From Chrysogorgia sp. JL179-B06 (lineage: Eukaryota; Cnidaria; Anthozoa; Scleralcyonacea; Chrysogorgiidae): 64,000 nt of DNA. Position numbers and translations under genes: made by a program. This document shows, piece after piece, positions 1 to 10,860 of the stretch. The stretch covers positions 7,389,501 to 7,453,500 of the forward strand of contig JAYKKM010000439.1 in NCBI GenBank assembly GCA_035772405.1, given 5' to 3'. Every line of letters starts with the position of its first letter. Position 1 is the first letter of the stretch. The notes beneath the pieces are model-generated. The model saw only the letters and a list, made by a program, of their open reading frames with translations. It was not told the DNA's origin and did not search any database.

Positions 1-1700
1 CTAGCGAAAACTATCACTTCTAATTTGCTGTAAAACTTTAATTGAAGACAGCATTCAGATTTAGACGAATAAATTATACTCGGCTGAATTAATTGCGTTT
101 TATGACAAGCCAATCGCATTATAGAATGGACTAGCCGATCCAAGGGCCATTTTCGCCGACCTTCCACCGCGGAGGCAAAATGCCCTGGGAACGAGATTGA
201 TTGGAGAAGGTCGAAGGGACATAGGAGTTGGCGTGCTAATTGTATATAAAGTACTAATTCATTGTTACATAAATACATGCTGTATGCATCAACCGGAAAA
301 AGACTTATATGGGACATTATGCCTACTCGTTGCCAAAGATGACATGAGCCGTAGCCCAATTTTATCAACAGGGATAATAATACCTAACTCAAAACGGAAG
401 TCGAAAATAAGTCGCAACGCGTACATGTGTGTGCTTTCTTGGCTTGCACACGAAACGATGTAAATATATGTAACGGTCGTATGTAAACACAATTATTATA
501 ACAGAAACTGGCCCATTTAATGTGATGAAGATAAACGACTTAATTAGTACAAAATGTACCTCAGTACAATAATGGTTGCTATGGTAGTATTGATAGATTT
601 GTATATGATACATAGAACATACTAGTCTATAAAGATATAATAGCCTGTATGGTTGCAGATAGGTCAATGAAAAACACTGACAAAATAATTACTGAAAAAC
701 ACTGACAAAATAATTACAAAATTGAGGTTATTGCTGGCCATGAAGTATATAGTTTACTTATAAAAGAGTTCAATTGCTTGTCCATAGGTTGACATTGGAA
801 AAGCGCCCCCCTCCACCATTCAATGTTGAACCTTTGCAAACTTTCACTCATGCATCGTTCTGGATGCAACATTGATCAGGGGATGGGGGGCAGGTATTAA
901 AAGAAGCAATTTGAACTTATATGCCGTATAATGGTCATAGCCTATCCCTAAGCCGGGAAATTGTAGGGTGTCCCAAGCACTTTTGACCAGGATTGTAGCC
1001 CCATTAAATATTTCGTATACACAAAAGTTACAGTACCATGGAAGCAGATTTGTGTATGCGTTGCGTAGCAACAAAGACACTAAATTGTGTGCGTGGTCTT
1101 GTTTGTGGCAAGTACGTCACAACCGAAACTTTCCGGAGGTACCCGACATAATTTCTTTCGCAATGTCGACATATTTGAACCGATTTGCTTGAATCTGAAT
1201 CACGAATGTCACGATACGCTCATTTGGTTTCGGTATTGGACTAGTTTTGTTGTTCTATAGGTATTTACTGTAAATAGTTTTTGTGTATTCATTTTGTATA
1301 GGCCAGTTTTGTGCTTCTATAGGTATTTACTGTGGAAAAGTTTTGCGTTCCTTCGCTAAAAATTTGTCCAGTTTTGTTGCTTTAGGTATTTTACTATAAC
1401 TAGTTTTTTGTGTATACCCCAGAACTAAACACTCACAGCTTGACTTCCACTCGCAGCTATTAAAAGGAGTGACCAGATTCAGCGCTGTGTACGCGTGTGA
1501 ATATCGCTTATTTACAAATATTGAGACAAATATATAAATTTGTGGCTCACAATTTATACAAAAGCATATATATTTGTATTTGTCAATTTGTACTGCCACT
1601 GCTAATGCATTGTTGATTGTGCTATTGGTCCAGTTTCGCAGTTTAACTCATTATTCTAAATTTAAAAAAATCTTTTCTTCTACACTTTCGACTCTAGGGC
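1..1700. other. AT-rich intergenic DNA, no supported gene
   Basis: No reading frame here has protein-like composition or a recognised domain. A 24-base motif (aaaaacactgacaaaataat plus four bases) occurs twice in tandem near 668-717. Around 1225-1420 a segment containing 'tataggtatttactgt' recurs in three imperfect copies of roughly 60-80 bases. Near 160-196 there is a short stretch, 'ccctgggaacgag', that matches the outer end of the elements at 31.9 kb and 45.2 kb, so it is probably a relic of that family. Confidence 0.6.
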
Positions 1701-1720
1701 CGTGTTTATGTTTTACAGCA

Positions 1721-1786
1721 ATGGCGGACGCTACCAGTTTCCTACCGTCACAGCCTCCCTCGTTAGCAAAAAAGCCAGACGATACG
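1721..1786 (+). CDS. Possible host first coding exon (22 codons)
   Basis: An ATG in good context (gcaATGgcg) opens a 22-codon stretch beginning MADATSFLPS and ending KKPDDT, followed directly by a plausible splice donor (gtaaat). The codon content is less AT-rich than the flanks. MAD/MAE-type starts with early Ser/Pro are common in animal first exons. No downstream exon was identified in the window and no family is recognised. It could equally be chance. Transcript data would be needed to accept it. Confidence 0.25.
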
Positions 1787-1789
1787 GTA

Positions 1790-2820
1790 AATTATTTTAC
1801 AGGACCACGCCAACTGTGAAACACGGCAATTTGGAAATTTAGCCTTACTAAATTAAAAGCAGTTTGATTCTCTCGCTAACTCAAACAGAAATACACAATA
1901 TCAAATATGCCCGACGAGCGTTCACGTGACTACCACGCAAAAAAATAAAAATTCATTCAGGTAGAGATGGTGAGGAAAACATATCCATAAGATGGATGTT
2001 TTTGCATCCAAATATTCGTTGCTAAGGGCGTTGCTAAGGCGACAAATACAGTCCAGCCTTGGAATTTGTCAAATTTTCAACATTAAAGTTTATAACCTGT
2101 CCTTGCGCATGTCACCTTGCACATGCAATGATAATCGCCATCATCAGCGGTATATCCTGGAATGTTCCATGCACCGGCAGTTTTGAGGAGGTAAAGTGCC
2201 GGAGAATGATGACAAAAGATGGCAAATATGATGATGAATTTCGCGTTTGCGCATAAAAAAGCTTGGATATTTTTCATCGCGAGTTGGATTTCTGGTGCAC
2301 TGTCTATGACCTTTTGAACACTGCAATAGTATTACAGTCAATAGTTAACAAACAACTTTCATAGTTTATTTTTACATGAGAAAATAAATTTGTAAATTCA
2401 TTTTGAAGACAAACATAATGTATGTATGTACACCATGTCCACTATCACATGTTATAGATAATTCACCAGTTCGAAATACGTATCCGCAATAACCCCTCGC
2501 CCTATCCCAGACCTCACACGCCGTGTATTTGTAGATTACAAATTGCAAAAGGCTGTTTCGTTGTAGATTTTGAACGTTATGTCGGCCAATATTTACTCGA
2601 TTTCAATTCTGAAAACACATTTGGAATTACCTAGTCTAAACATACGTGTCTATTATATTGCGAGAACGTGCATACCCTTCGTAACAACGCGCTTAACAAA
2701 CAATTATCACTAAACCTTCGACTCGGCCGCGTTGAGCTGCGTCCGTTGTGTAGTTCGTAGGATGATTAGCATGACACCTTTACCTTTACCTTTATAACAC
2801 AAAATATTGTTATATTCATA
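1790..2820. other. Intergenic DNA, nothing recognised
   Basis: Short frames occur on both strands near 1990-2340 but overlap one another and look like chance reading of moderately GC-rich sequence. I see no domain, no RNA gene and no clear inverted repeat. Confidence 0.5.
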
Positions 2821-3256
2821 AAATATTAAAAAAAGAAGCCCCGGAAACAATGATTAGTCAATTTCAAGCTTCTGAAAACTTAAGGTATAATCTCCGTAGT
2901 AATAATAACATGCTGATGTTGTCTAAGCCTAGGACAAACGCCATGACTCGCAGCTTCAGTTATAAAGCTGCTAAGGTCTGGAACACTCTACCATTATCAC
3001 TAAAACAGGAATCTATCTCTGTTGATGATTTTAAATCGAAATTAAAGATGAACTTAGATAGTGAACTTTTAGTTAATTTAGATTATTAGACTTTATATCT
3101 CTGTAATATAATTATTTAATAGCCATTTTAATGTTAGTATTTTAATAATGAAAGACACGGCCCTATGAAAAGCAACATTTTAATTCACTTTTATCTTTGT
3201 AATATTGTTGATAGGCTACCGTGGATAAAGAATGTTAAATAAATAAATAAATAAAT
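2820..3256 (+). mobile_element. LINE 3'-terminal fragment (CR1/jockey-like)
   Basis: The frame 2850-3089 encodes the C-terminal tail typical of CR1/jockey-like LINE polymerases. It carries basic 'RSFSYKAAKVWNTLPLSLK' with the conserved aromatic 'WN.LP' motif found at the end of many LINE ORF2 proteins. After the stop comes an AT-rich 3' UTR, ending in the tandem tail aaataaataaataaataaa at about 3236-3256. Such a short-repeat tail marks the true 3' end. The reverse transcriptase and endonuclease are missing, so this is a dead, strongly 5'-truncated copy. The same tail type ends the longer LINE at 16.07-17.95 kb, and the two may be related. Confidence 0.8.
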
Positions 3257-3660
3257 TGTTTCAGATGTGTTTAAAAATGATAGCATGAGTCTATGACATT
3301 GCGACACACTGTTTACCAGCATTGTCGCCAAATTTAGACTGAATGATTTATTTTCCTTGACTAAAAGTTTAAAATCAGCACGAATATTGTTCTTTGAATG
3401 AACTCATTCGTTAATGGTCAAATTGTGGGGCCTCGTGGATTCTCTTCCACATCGATCGTTTGACAGTCTCAAAAGTAATGGTACATACACATTGTAGTAC
3501 ATCATTTCAAACGACAACATAATTACCAAAAACACGTATAAATTAAATAACATCACAATTTTATTCAAAAATCGCCCTTTTAAAAAGGACTTTAGTTATC
3601 TTTGCTCGTCTTAAACATGTTGTTAAGGTGGCACCCGATCCTTGCGATACTGTTCTATTT
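3257..3660. other. Intergenic, nothing recognised
   Basis: Roughly 400 bases of AT-rich sequence without a gene-like frame, RNA gene or repeat that I can support. Confidence 0.5.
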
Positions 3661-3802
3661 AAGAAATAAAAAACGTGTCGCGCGTGATTATCGAGTTATC
3701 GAGAGATGCGTGTAAAACACGAGGCGATAGCCGAGTGTTTTACCAGCTTCTCGAGTGCCATTATAACTCGATAATCACACAAGACAAAGTTTTTTATTTC
3801 TT
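3661..3802. mobile_element. Small palindromic MITE-like element
   Basis: The two ends are inverted copies: aagaaataaaaaac at 3661 and gttttttatttctt ending at 3802. A second inverted pair lies inside (gtgattatcgagttat and ataactcgataatcac). The roughly 140-base unit can fold almost end to end and has no coding capacity. This fits a non-autonomous DNA transposon. Superfamily is not determined because no target duplication is clear. Confidence 0.6.
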
Positions 3803-4066
3803 TTATAAAAGAATACCATTAAATTAACAATAAAGCCATGAAAAATATAGATTTACCTGTTATAAATGGCGTTGCTATGTGCGTTTCTAGGAAGCCTTTC
3901 TTGAAAACACGTTGGCGATTGCACTCAACGTTGCAGTTAAAATATTCTGTTGTGTTAGTATCTTGATTAGCCTTGTATCCAGGTATTCTTTGACTTCCTT
4001 TTGTGATTTAAACTACTTAAAATTGGTCGAAAACAACAAAATCTACGCGAAGAATCACGTCAGCTT

Positions 4067-4395
4067 AAGCCTGGTTCACACGAAAGCATAATCATAATCA
4101 TAAGAACAAGACAAATGGCAAAACAAAGGAATGAAGTCAAGCCTGCGACATAAAGATGAACATAATCATAATCATAAGGACAAGACAAAAGGCAAAACAA
4201 AGGAATGAAGTCAAGCCTGCGACATAAAGATGGACATAATCATAATCATAAGAAGTATAAGCCAAGCATAAACCAAGAGCAGAACAAAAGAGGAAACAAG
4301 AAAAATTCTCATTGTTTTGTCTTCGTACGTCCCAGAGCAAAAGTCATGCTTTGTTTTCGTTGCTTATGCTTATGTCGCTAGTGTGAACTAGGCTT
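4067..4395. mobile_element. MITE with internal tandem repeat
   Basis: The ends are inverted copies of aagcctggttcacac (left, 4067) and gtgtgaactaggctt (right, ending 4395), with two mismatches or so. Inside, a block of about 76 bases containing 'ggcaaaacaaaggaatgaag' and 'cataatcataatcataag' is repeated about 2.3 times between 4085 and 4250. There is no credible protein; open frames through the repeat are by-products. A related end sequence (gagaactaggcttt) appears near 41,050 inside the MULE. Confidence 0.65.
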
Positions 4396-4399
4396 TATT

Positions 4400-5436
4400 C
4401 TTTATTGAGTTATAATGTACGGTATTTGAGCTCAATAACCAATCAGATAGCGTGTTCTCGCTCATTTACTTCCGGTTATTTTATAATGACTATTACGTTA
4501 CACTCATTTGTAAAATTTATTTATTTAACACTGAGGAGATGAACACAGTCACAGGCTTTTGTACAGTCTCACGCGTTCAGTTAATAGTTGGTTGTTTGTA
4601 TGAGCCATGCATGCGTTGATTTGAATTTGTTTTCAGTTGTTTATTTTGAGTTTGCTTTCAATACAGTATTTGACACTTCGTGTTTGATTTGAGATATATA
4701 GATAATTATAATAATAATAATAATAATAATAAAGACGTATTAGGAGCATTATACAATAGTCTCAATGCTCTTACAACAATATATTCTTAATATTACTTAT
4801 AAAACTAATTACAGTTTCATTATAAGATAAAGCCTACTACATATATTCCACTATGAACAAAAAACATGTGTCTACAGCGAGTACAGTTCGATGAGTTTTA
4901 TTCCAAGTTAATTACTGCACGCAGCGCACCGATCAAATTGAAGCACGCGCATAGTTTCCTTTGAGTTTAATTTGCTTTGAGTTTAATTTGAGATTAATTT
5001 GTTTGTCAGCTGCTGGTTAGTTAACACACGGGAGCAGATATGCCTGAAAAGAAAGAAAAATTAAATCAATTTACGAAGTATACGGAAAATATTGATTGAA
5101 AGTAAACGTACACGCAAGTGTACACAAGTAAAACCACTCTTAAACCACTTTCACTTATAAAAAATAAATTTCACTTTCACTTTCACATATAAAATGACAA
5201 AAATACGGCTTACCTTTAAAATAAACAATAGAATCATTGAGAAACAAATGCAAGGTTTTTTGTCGCGTTCCCTATCAGACTGTCTCGTGATAAAACAGCC
5301 GATTGAAGTTCAATCAACCACACAAGACCGACGATTGTTTAAACACGTTTATTAACACGCCGTGAGCTAGGATCGACTCCAGAATATTCTATGTATAGCC
5401 TGGTACACTATTTTGTCGATATCCCATTAAATGTTT
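4400..5436. other. Intergenic with AT-rich simple repeats
   Basis: There is a short (ata)n tract near 4708-4730 and repeated 'tttgagtttaattt' around 4960-5000. No gene, RNA or transposon end is supported here. Confidence 0.5.
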
Positions 5437-5534
5437 ACCTATAATTTTTACCTATAATTTTTACCTATAATTTTTACCTATACGTTTTCAGTATTATTTG
5501 TTCTTAATAACAACAAATAATACTGAAAACGTAT
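5437..5534. repeat. 13-bp tandem repeat followed by a perfect palindrome
   Basis: 'acctataattttt' is repeated about three and a half times (5437-5480). It runs into a near-perfect palindrome whose arms are cgttttcagtattatttgtt and aacaaataatactgaaaacg (5480-5534) around a loop of a few bases. The element probably belongs to the same class of short foldback insertions as its neighbour at 5577. Confidence 0.6.
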
Positions 5535-5576
5535 AATCAGTGACAGAAAATAGCTAACCAAAGTGTACATGTATTT

Positions 5577-5699
5577 AACAAATAGATTCCATTTTGCCGT
5601 TGTCTGTTTATAAGAACAAAAAAGTGGCCCACGAGACGGAGTCGAGTTCCTCTGTGTGTCTATAACTGAACAGACAACAAAAAATGGAATCTATTTGTT
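5577..5699. mobile_element. Short inverted-repeat element (123 bp)
   Basis: The 19-base ends aacaaatagattccatttt (5577) and aaaatggaatctatttgtt (ending 5699) are exact inverted copies, with further partial pairing inward (gttgtctgtt and aacagacaac). It is non-coding and MITE-like. Confidence 0.65.
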
Positions 5700-6300
5700 T
5701 TATACAATCAAAGACAACCCAAAAGGTTTATCAAAGCTGTTGGTGCATGAAAAAAGAAAAACGCAGCTGCTGACATGATTTGACGCCATCCATGTACATG
5801 TATCTGCCTTTAATAGATCATAGGCAAGAACCAATGAAAATGCGTATATAAGTCACGTGATTGTATAATTAAATTGCCATCGGTGTTCACATTTAAGATT
5901 CCGTTGTAATATTCAACAGCATATATTATACTGGATATTTAGTACCAGCAAACATGTCACAGATATATTTATCATTTAATATTTGTACAGACATTATTAT
6001 TATATCAAACAGGCAAACATCTTGCATTATTATTATTATATCAAATTATTTATTACAGCTGATTGATAAAACAATGTGAAATCAACTGCAAATCTTTATC
6101 TTATATACACAAATAACTTGTGGAATCACTACATATATTGATGGACTGATGTAATGACAAACCAATAATCTTAAATGAATTATAATCAGGTAATTCAGGG
6201 GAGACTGATTAATGGGTAACATTTACTCACTCAGAATGTCAACACATTAAAAGTAGGCATACTGTATTTCCACAAATTAGGCTTTGGTGACACGTAGTAT
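5700..6300. other. Intergenic, nothing recognised
   Basis: AT-rich with small (att)n runs near 5993-6045. No gene or RNA is supported. Confidence 0.5.
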
Positions 6301-7295
6301 ATTACAGCCAAACCGGATGTTCGTTTCCCAAGGACATTGCAGTATTAGCAATTCTTGTTCATGATGATAAGTTGCAGGTAGTGAACTGTATGTTTGATAG
6401 CTGAGTAAGTAAGAACATGTAATTGCCTTTCTATCATATCTTAACTCAAAACATTCTAGTGTTGAATTTACTCATGAACTTGAAACTAATTCTACTCTCT
6501 CTTTCCTGGACATTAAAATAACTCTGTGACCCACACCCCCAAGCAATCGTCTTCTGGACGATCTGTTTTAGTATTAATGTTAGTATTAGAAAACCATTAG
6601 GCAGGGGGTTAGAAAACCCATTAGGCGGGGGGGGGGGGGGGGGGGGGGGTTAGGGTTCCTAAGTTGTTTTGTGGTTAGCAGTTCTATGATGTATGCAATA
6701 GATAAACACCGAGAACGAAGGATTTATGCGGCATACAACCCCGAGGACTGTATATCGCATAAATCCCGACATTCGAGGTGTTTATCTGACTTATTATTGC
6801 ATTAAGGAGGTTTCCAACAACGTTTTGTCGATTTTGTCCACCTTGGACAAAGATTTTCCTAGTTTTTTCTTCGTTTCTTATCTTATTAGTATTCATAGGG
6901 ATGTATGGCGCATACTGTACATCCCGCGGTACATCAAAAGAAACCGACTCAATGTAATAATAATTCATCATAGGGCATTACCGATCGTATGATAGCAGTA
7001 CAATCTCTCATTTCGTCCCACCTCTCGCGGATACTAAAAAATAAGTGCGCAGTTCGTACATGTGTCTGCTGGATTTTGCTATTAACATCTACAAGCTTAG
7101 CGGGAGGGGGTCGCAGAATGCCTGGGATAAATTGACTACCTATAGATATTAGACCAATTAACTTTAAGTAGATTGTCACATAAAGTCATAAAGTTTTGAG
7201 CAACTTTTACGGCTGATCACAATAACCTAAATTGCAATGATTTTTGTCAATAATCCAATGTTCCTTGGGAAACGAACATCCGGTTTGGGTGTAAT
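6301..7295. mobile_element. Non-autonomous DNA transposon with about 38-bp TIRs
   Basis: The outer ends are inverted copies: the left begins attacagccaaaccggatgt and the right ends acatccggtttgggtgtaat, with pairing continuing through tcgtttcccaagga (left) and its complement (right, near 7261). The unit is about 995 bases. It contains a run of 22 G near 6628-6649, an AT-rich left half and no transposase. Two overlapping opposite-strand frames near 6684-6992 look like chance. Superfamily is undetermined. Confidence 0.65.
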
Positions 7296-8122
7296 TAAGT
7301 TTGTCTAATTTGAAATTTATAATTTGTATCATATAATTATCATTATCAACATTCCTATGAATATCCTTTTGAATGTTCTATTGAATATTTTGTTGAATAT
7401 TCCGTAGAATAATCTACATGTTTACCTATAATTTCAGTTTTTATTATTTGTTGTTATCAGTGAGTGTAAATTGATTTAAAATAACAGAAAATAGTTCACC
7501 ATTGTAACATACGATGGAATTTTCAATTGAATATTCTTCAAAATATAAAATGGTATAAAAAATTATATATAGAATGTTCTATTGAATAATAATATTCTAT
7601 AATATTCTATTGAATATTCTATTAAATATTCTACTTTACTGGAAGCAAAATCCTATAGACTATTCCATTGAATATAAATTTCCAATATAATATTCCTTTT
7701 CCTCTCAGGTGTTCCCATTAACATATAAAAATAATTGTCTGTCAAAATTGTCTGTAAAAAAATACTGGTTCTGGTTTATGGTAAATTATGTTGTGAAAAT
7801 TATTTTAAAATATAATAAAGGTTTCACAATACTATCTTATGTGCCTATAGTATATCAAAGTCAGAATTATAGAATTGACCATATTACATTAATAAATATA
7901 CGGTTTTAGGACATGTTTTTATCTCAGGTATATTTGATTTCAGGTTATTTTCAGACGAATCCATGGAGGTTCAAGTTAGATTGCAGTAATGCCACCAAAA
8001 GGCATGCAATGGGGAGTTTGCACCTTTGTGTACACAGAAGTGACTCCCCATTGCCTCAATTAAGATGCTCTACTTGTTCAGTGTTCTAGTTATAATTGCA
8101 ACCATATTTCTACTTACCTCAG
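7296..8122. repeat. AT-rich block with repeated ATTGAATATTCTATT-like motif
   Basis: From about 7360 to 7680 the words 'ttctattgaatatt' and 'gaatattctatt' recur many times in both orientations, giving a self-complementary low-complexity patch. Around 8005-8052 'atggggagt' and 'actccccat' form a small inverted pair. No gene is supported. Confidence 0.5.
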
Positions 8123-8260
8123 AAATGGCTTTTGTAGAACCTGCTGACAATTCTCCATTGTCATTGATTAAATTTGCTGTGGATGTAACTCCTGACATGA
8201 GGAATTACTTTGAACTTGTGACCTTGAGTGAAAAAAATATACCATTGTTTCAACCGAAAG
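8123..8260 (+). CDS. Possible internal host exon (46 codons)
   Basis: The stretch is open in one frame and bounded by a pyrimidine-rich acceptor (ttacctcag) and a donor (gaaag|gtacaa), exactly 46 codons apart. The peptide starts near 'MAFVEPADNSPLSLIKFAVD' and is acidic/hydrophobic like a folded protein, but I do not recognise the family. It sits just before the decayed gypsy element, so it could be an exon of a host gene interrupted by that element. No partner exon is seen. Confidence 0.25.
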
Positions 8261-8340
8261 GTACAATACTGGAGTATAAATATGTTAACATTTTTTTAAA
8301 AATTAAGATTAAGATTTTATTAAATCAAATATTGAGCACC

Positions 8341-8900
8341 ATTAAGCGAATCCCAACGCAGCTTAAAAATACGCTAGCCGAACTGCTTACCGCCATGCGT
8401 TCCCTGGCAGTCATACCTGTCGCTACCTGTGTCTTGCGGACCGAGCTCCTCCAACTACGCCAAGGGATGAAGCATTCCGTACATTTACAGCCCGGGTGCG
8501 CGAGAAAGCCGAGACATGTGCCTTTGCAGCAGAATGCGTGTGTGGTACGCGCGTGGACTACACAGACACGTCATCCGTGACGTTCTTCTCAATGGTCTAT
8601 CTGATCCAGACATCCGCCGTGAAGTACTGGGGACGCCCGACATCTTCCAGAAACCAGTCAATGACGTGATCGCCCTTGTTGAGAACAAGGAAATGGCTCG
8701 CAATACTCTCCCGTCATCAACCCTGTCTGCCGTGTCATTGTTCCAGCGCCAGAAGAACCGACCGACAACCCTTGCCGACCCCGGCGCGTCATACCCACCA
8801 CCGTCCACCAACGCTACGCGGTCTATCAACGATGGTTGTAATGCGCCGAATACTCCACACGACACATGCTCGTGCCCCCAGCGTGAAGTCGCTCCGCCAC
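8341..8900 (+). pseudogene. gag: Gypsy Gag fragment
   Basis: Two frames share the Gag signal. One contains an acidic/Cys-rich stretch near 8480-8580 (FTARVREKAET, CVCG, VDYTD). The next frame (from about 8560) contains 'DVLLNGLSDPDIRREVLG' and a helical 'VNDVIALVENKEMARN', hallmarks of capsid-type Gag in this invertebrate gypsy lineage. The change of frame near 8560-8580 is a break. The Cys-His knuckle and the protease expected after Gag are absent. This would form the particle shell in an intact element. Confidence 0.7.
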
Positions 8901-8904
8901 GCCC

Positions 8905-10860
8905 GTTGGATCTGCCGTTCCAACGAGAGAATAATAAACGTATGAAAGCATGGCTACTTGCCAGATACTCCTCGTCCACATTCAACACGTGCCCACATCG
9001 GGCGTTACCATGCATGGAGGGGCCACCGATCGAGATGCACGTCGACGCGACTGCCACACCAAAGGCCTGCCATACTCCGGCCAACATACCCCTACACTGG
9101 CAGCAGCAAGTATACGACGACCTACTCCGCGATGAAGCCCTTGGTGTTATTGAACGTGTGCCATAGGCGAGCCCGTGAGATGGTGCTATCGCATGGTTAT
9201 AACACGGAAGCATGACGGCTCCCCCCGCCGCACGGTTGATCTTTCGCCACTAAACAAATTTTGTAAACGGGAAACATTCGCCATGGAGTCACCCTTCCAC
9301 CTCGCACGTCGCATCCCTAAAGACACGTGGAAAACAGTCACGGATGCCTGGAACGGCTACCACAGCGTTCCCCTCCTTGAATCTGATCGTCATCTTACCA
9401 CCTTCATTACGCCATTTGGCCGCTGGCGCTACTTGAGAGTACCACAGGGCTTCCTGTCATTAGGGGATGGATACAATCGCCGTTTTGACGCCGTCCTATC
9501 GGCCTTCGTACGCAAGGAACGCTGCGTTGACGTCACCATCCACTACGACACTGATCTGGAGCAGCACTGGTGGAGGACCATTGACATGATCACGTGTTGG
9601 ACAAGCATGCAGGCATAGTTTTGAACCCCGACAAATTCCAAATCGCGAAACGGAGCGTAGACTTTGCAGGTTTCAGAGTGACGACTTCGACCATCGAACC
9701 GCTCCCGAAATACTTAGACGCCATCAGAGACTTCCCCTCTCCCTCCTCCACAACTGATATCCGGAGCTGGTTCGGTCTTGTCAACCAGGTAACCAACTAC
9801 GTACGCCCAGCTACGCGACATAATGGCCCCATTCAAGCCTTTCCTCAGCCCTCGCTGTAAATTCCAATGGTCCCCCGAGTTGGAGGAGGCCTTCACAACA
9901 TCTAAAGAAGCCATCGTGAAAGCCATCCGTCAGGGCGTGGAGATCTTCGACATAAAGAAGCGGACCTGCCTCCGTCTTGACTGGTCAAGACGCGGTATCG
10001 GCTACTTCCTGCTCCAGCAGCACTGTCTGGAGGATGGCATATCACCCTGGCCGGCTCACGGTTCCTCTCGTCAGCCGAGCAACGCTACGCAGCTATCGAA
10101 GGGGAAGCACTCGCCGTGGCATGGGGTCTTGAACAGACACGCTATTGCACACAAGGTTGCGACAACTTGGTCGTCATCACTGACCACAAACATCGTTCAA
10201 ACAAATCATCGTTCAAGTCTTATGGTTGCCATGGTAACAGATTATTTTACAGACCTCTTGATTTCGAAAACAAAATTATTTGTTTTCTCTTCAGTGCCGA
10301 ACCTTATTGGGTTGGTACCTGCTCAGCAAATGTTCACTGTCATAGCCAATTCGAAACTGAGATTTGAAGTTGGTACAAAGTCTACTATATCAGAAAACAA
10401 ATAGTTTTGTTTTCGAAATCAAGAGGTCTGTAAACTAATTCGTTACCATGGCAACCATAAGACTTGAACGATGATCTTCAGTTTAGTGGTATGTATCTAC
10501 ATGCAAAGTTTCAAGTAATTTCATTTGATAATGATAAAGATATTCACGATTTTACAATATGTTAAAATGTTTTACCATCTTATGACGTCATAGAATATGA
10601 AAGAACTATAAATTAATATTCTCATTATTTTTCAAATAAAACAAGAGTTCTTTCAAATAAAACAAACTTAATTTTTGTTGGCAATGTTCTTTAAGCAACG
10701 CACCCTCCCGTGGCGTTTCGACATCGAGCACTTACCTGGCAAGACTAACCTCGCCGCTGACGCAACGTCGAGACACCCCTCACCATCGGGGTCAGCAAAC
10801 ACTCTCTCCCTGGGATCGTCCACTTGCCCCGACTTCATGGAATCGGCACTAATGGCCTAA
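8905..10860 (+). pseudogene. pol: Gypsy reverse transcriptase/RNase H, broken
   Basis: The N-terminal RT segment (about 8917-9166: 'STFNTCPH', 'VDATATPKACHTPANIPLHW') is followed after a frame break at 9166-9175 by the palm. The palm has 'RRTVDLSPLN', 'DAWNGYHSVPL', 'TPFGRWRYLRVPQG'. The catalytic box expected as xVDD reads CVDV at 9523-9534, so one of the two metal-binding aspartates is lost. The thumb continues in another frame (9594-9860) and RNase H in a third ('CLRLDWSRRGIGYFLLQ', about 9965-10,025). RNase H is cut after 'VITDHK' by inserted DNA and resumes near 10,685 with 'KQRTLPWRFDIEHLPG' and 'AADATSRHP'. Confidence 0.85.
10205..10475. mobile_element. Inverted-repeat (MITE-like) insertion in gypsy RNase H
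   Basis: The arms (about 85 bases each) start atcatcgttcaagtcttatg on the left and end cataagacttgaacgatgat on the right. They continue through the self-complementary gttgccatggtaac and 'acagacctcttgatttcgaa'. The central loop is about 100 bases. The gypsy frame is lost at about 10,190 and resumes near 10,685. Bases 10,476-10,680 are therefore also foreign, perhaps part of a larger or second insertion ('tatgtatctacatgcaaagt'). Confidence 0.75.

Noticed and set aside
8485..9213. 242-codon minus-strand frame
   Set aside because: It is antisense to the gypsy gag/RT region, which explains its openness and GC-rich composition.
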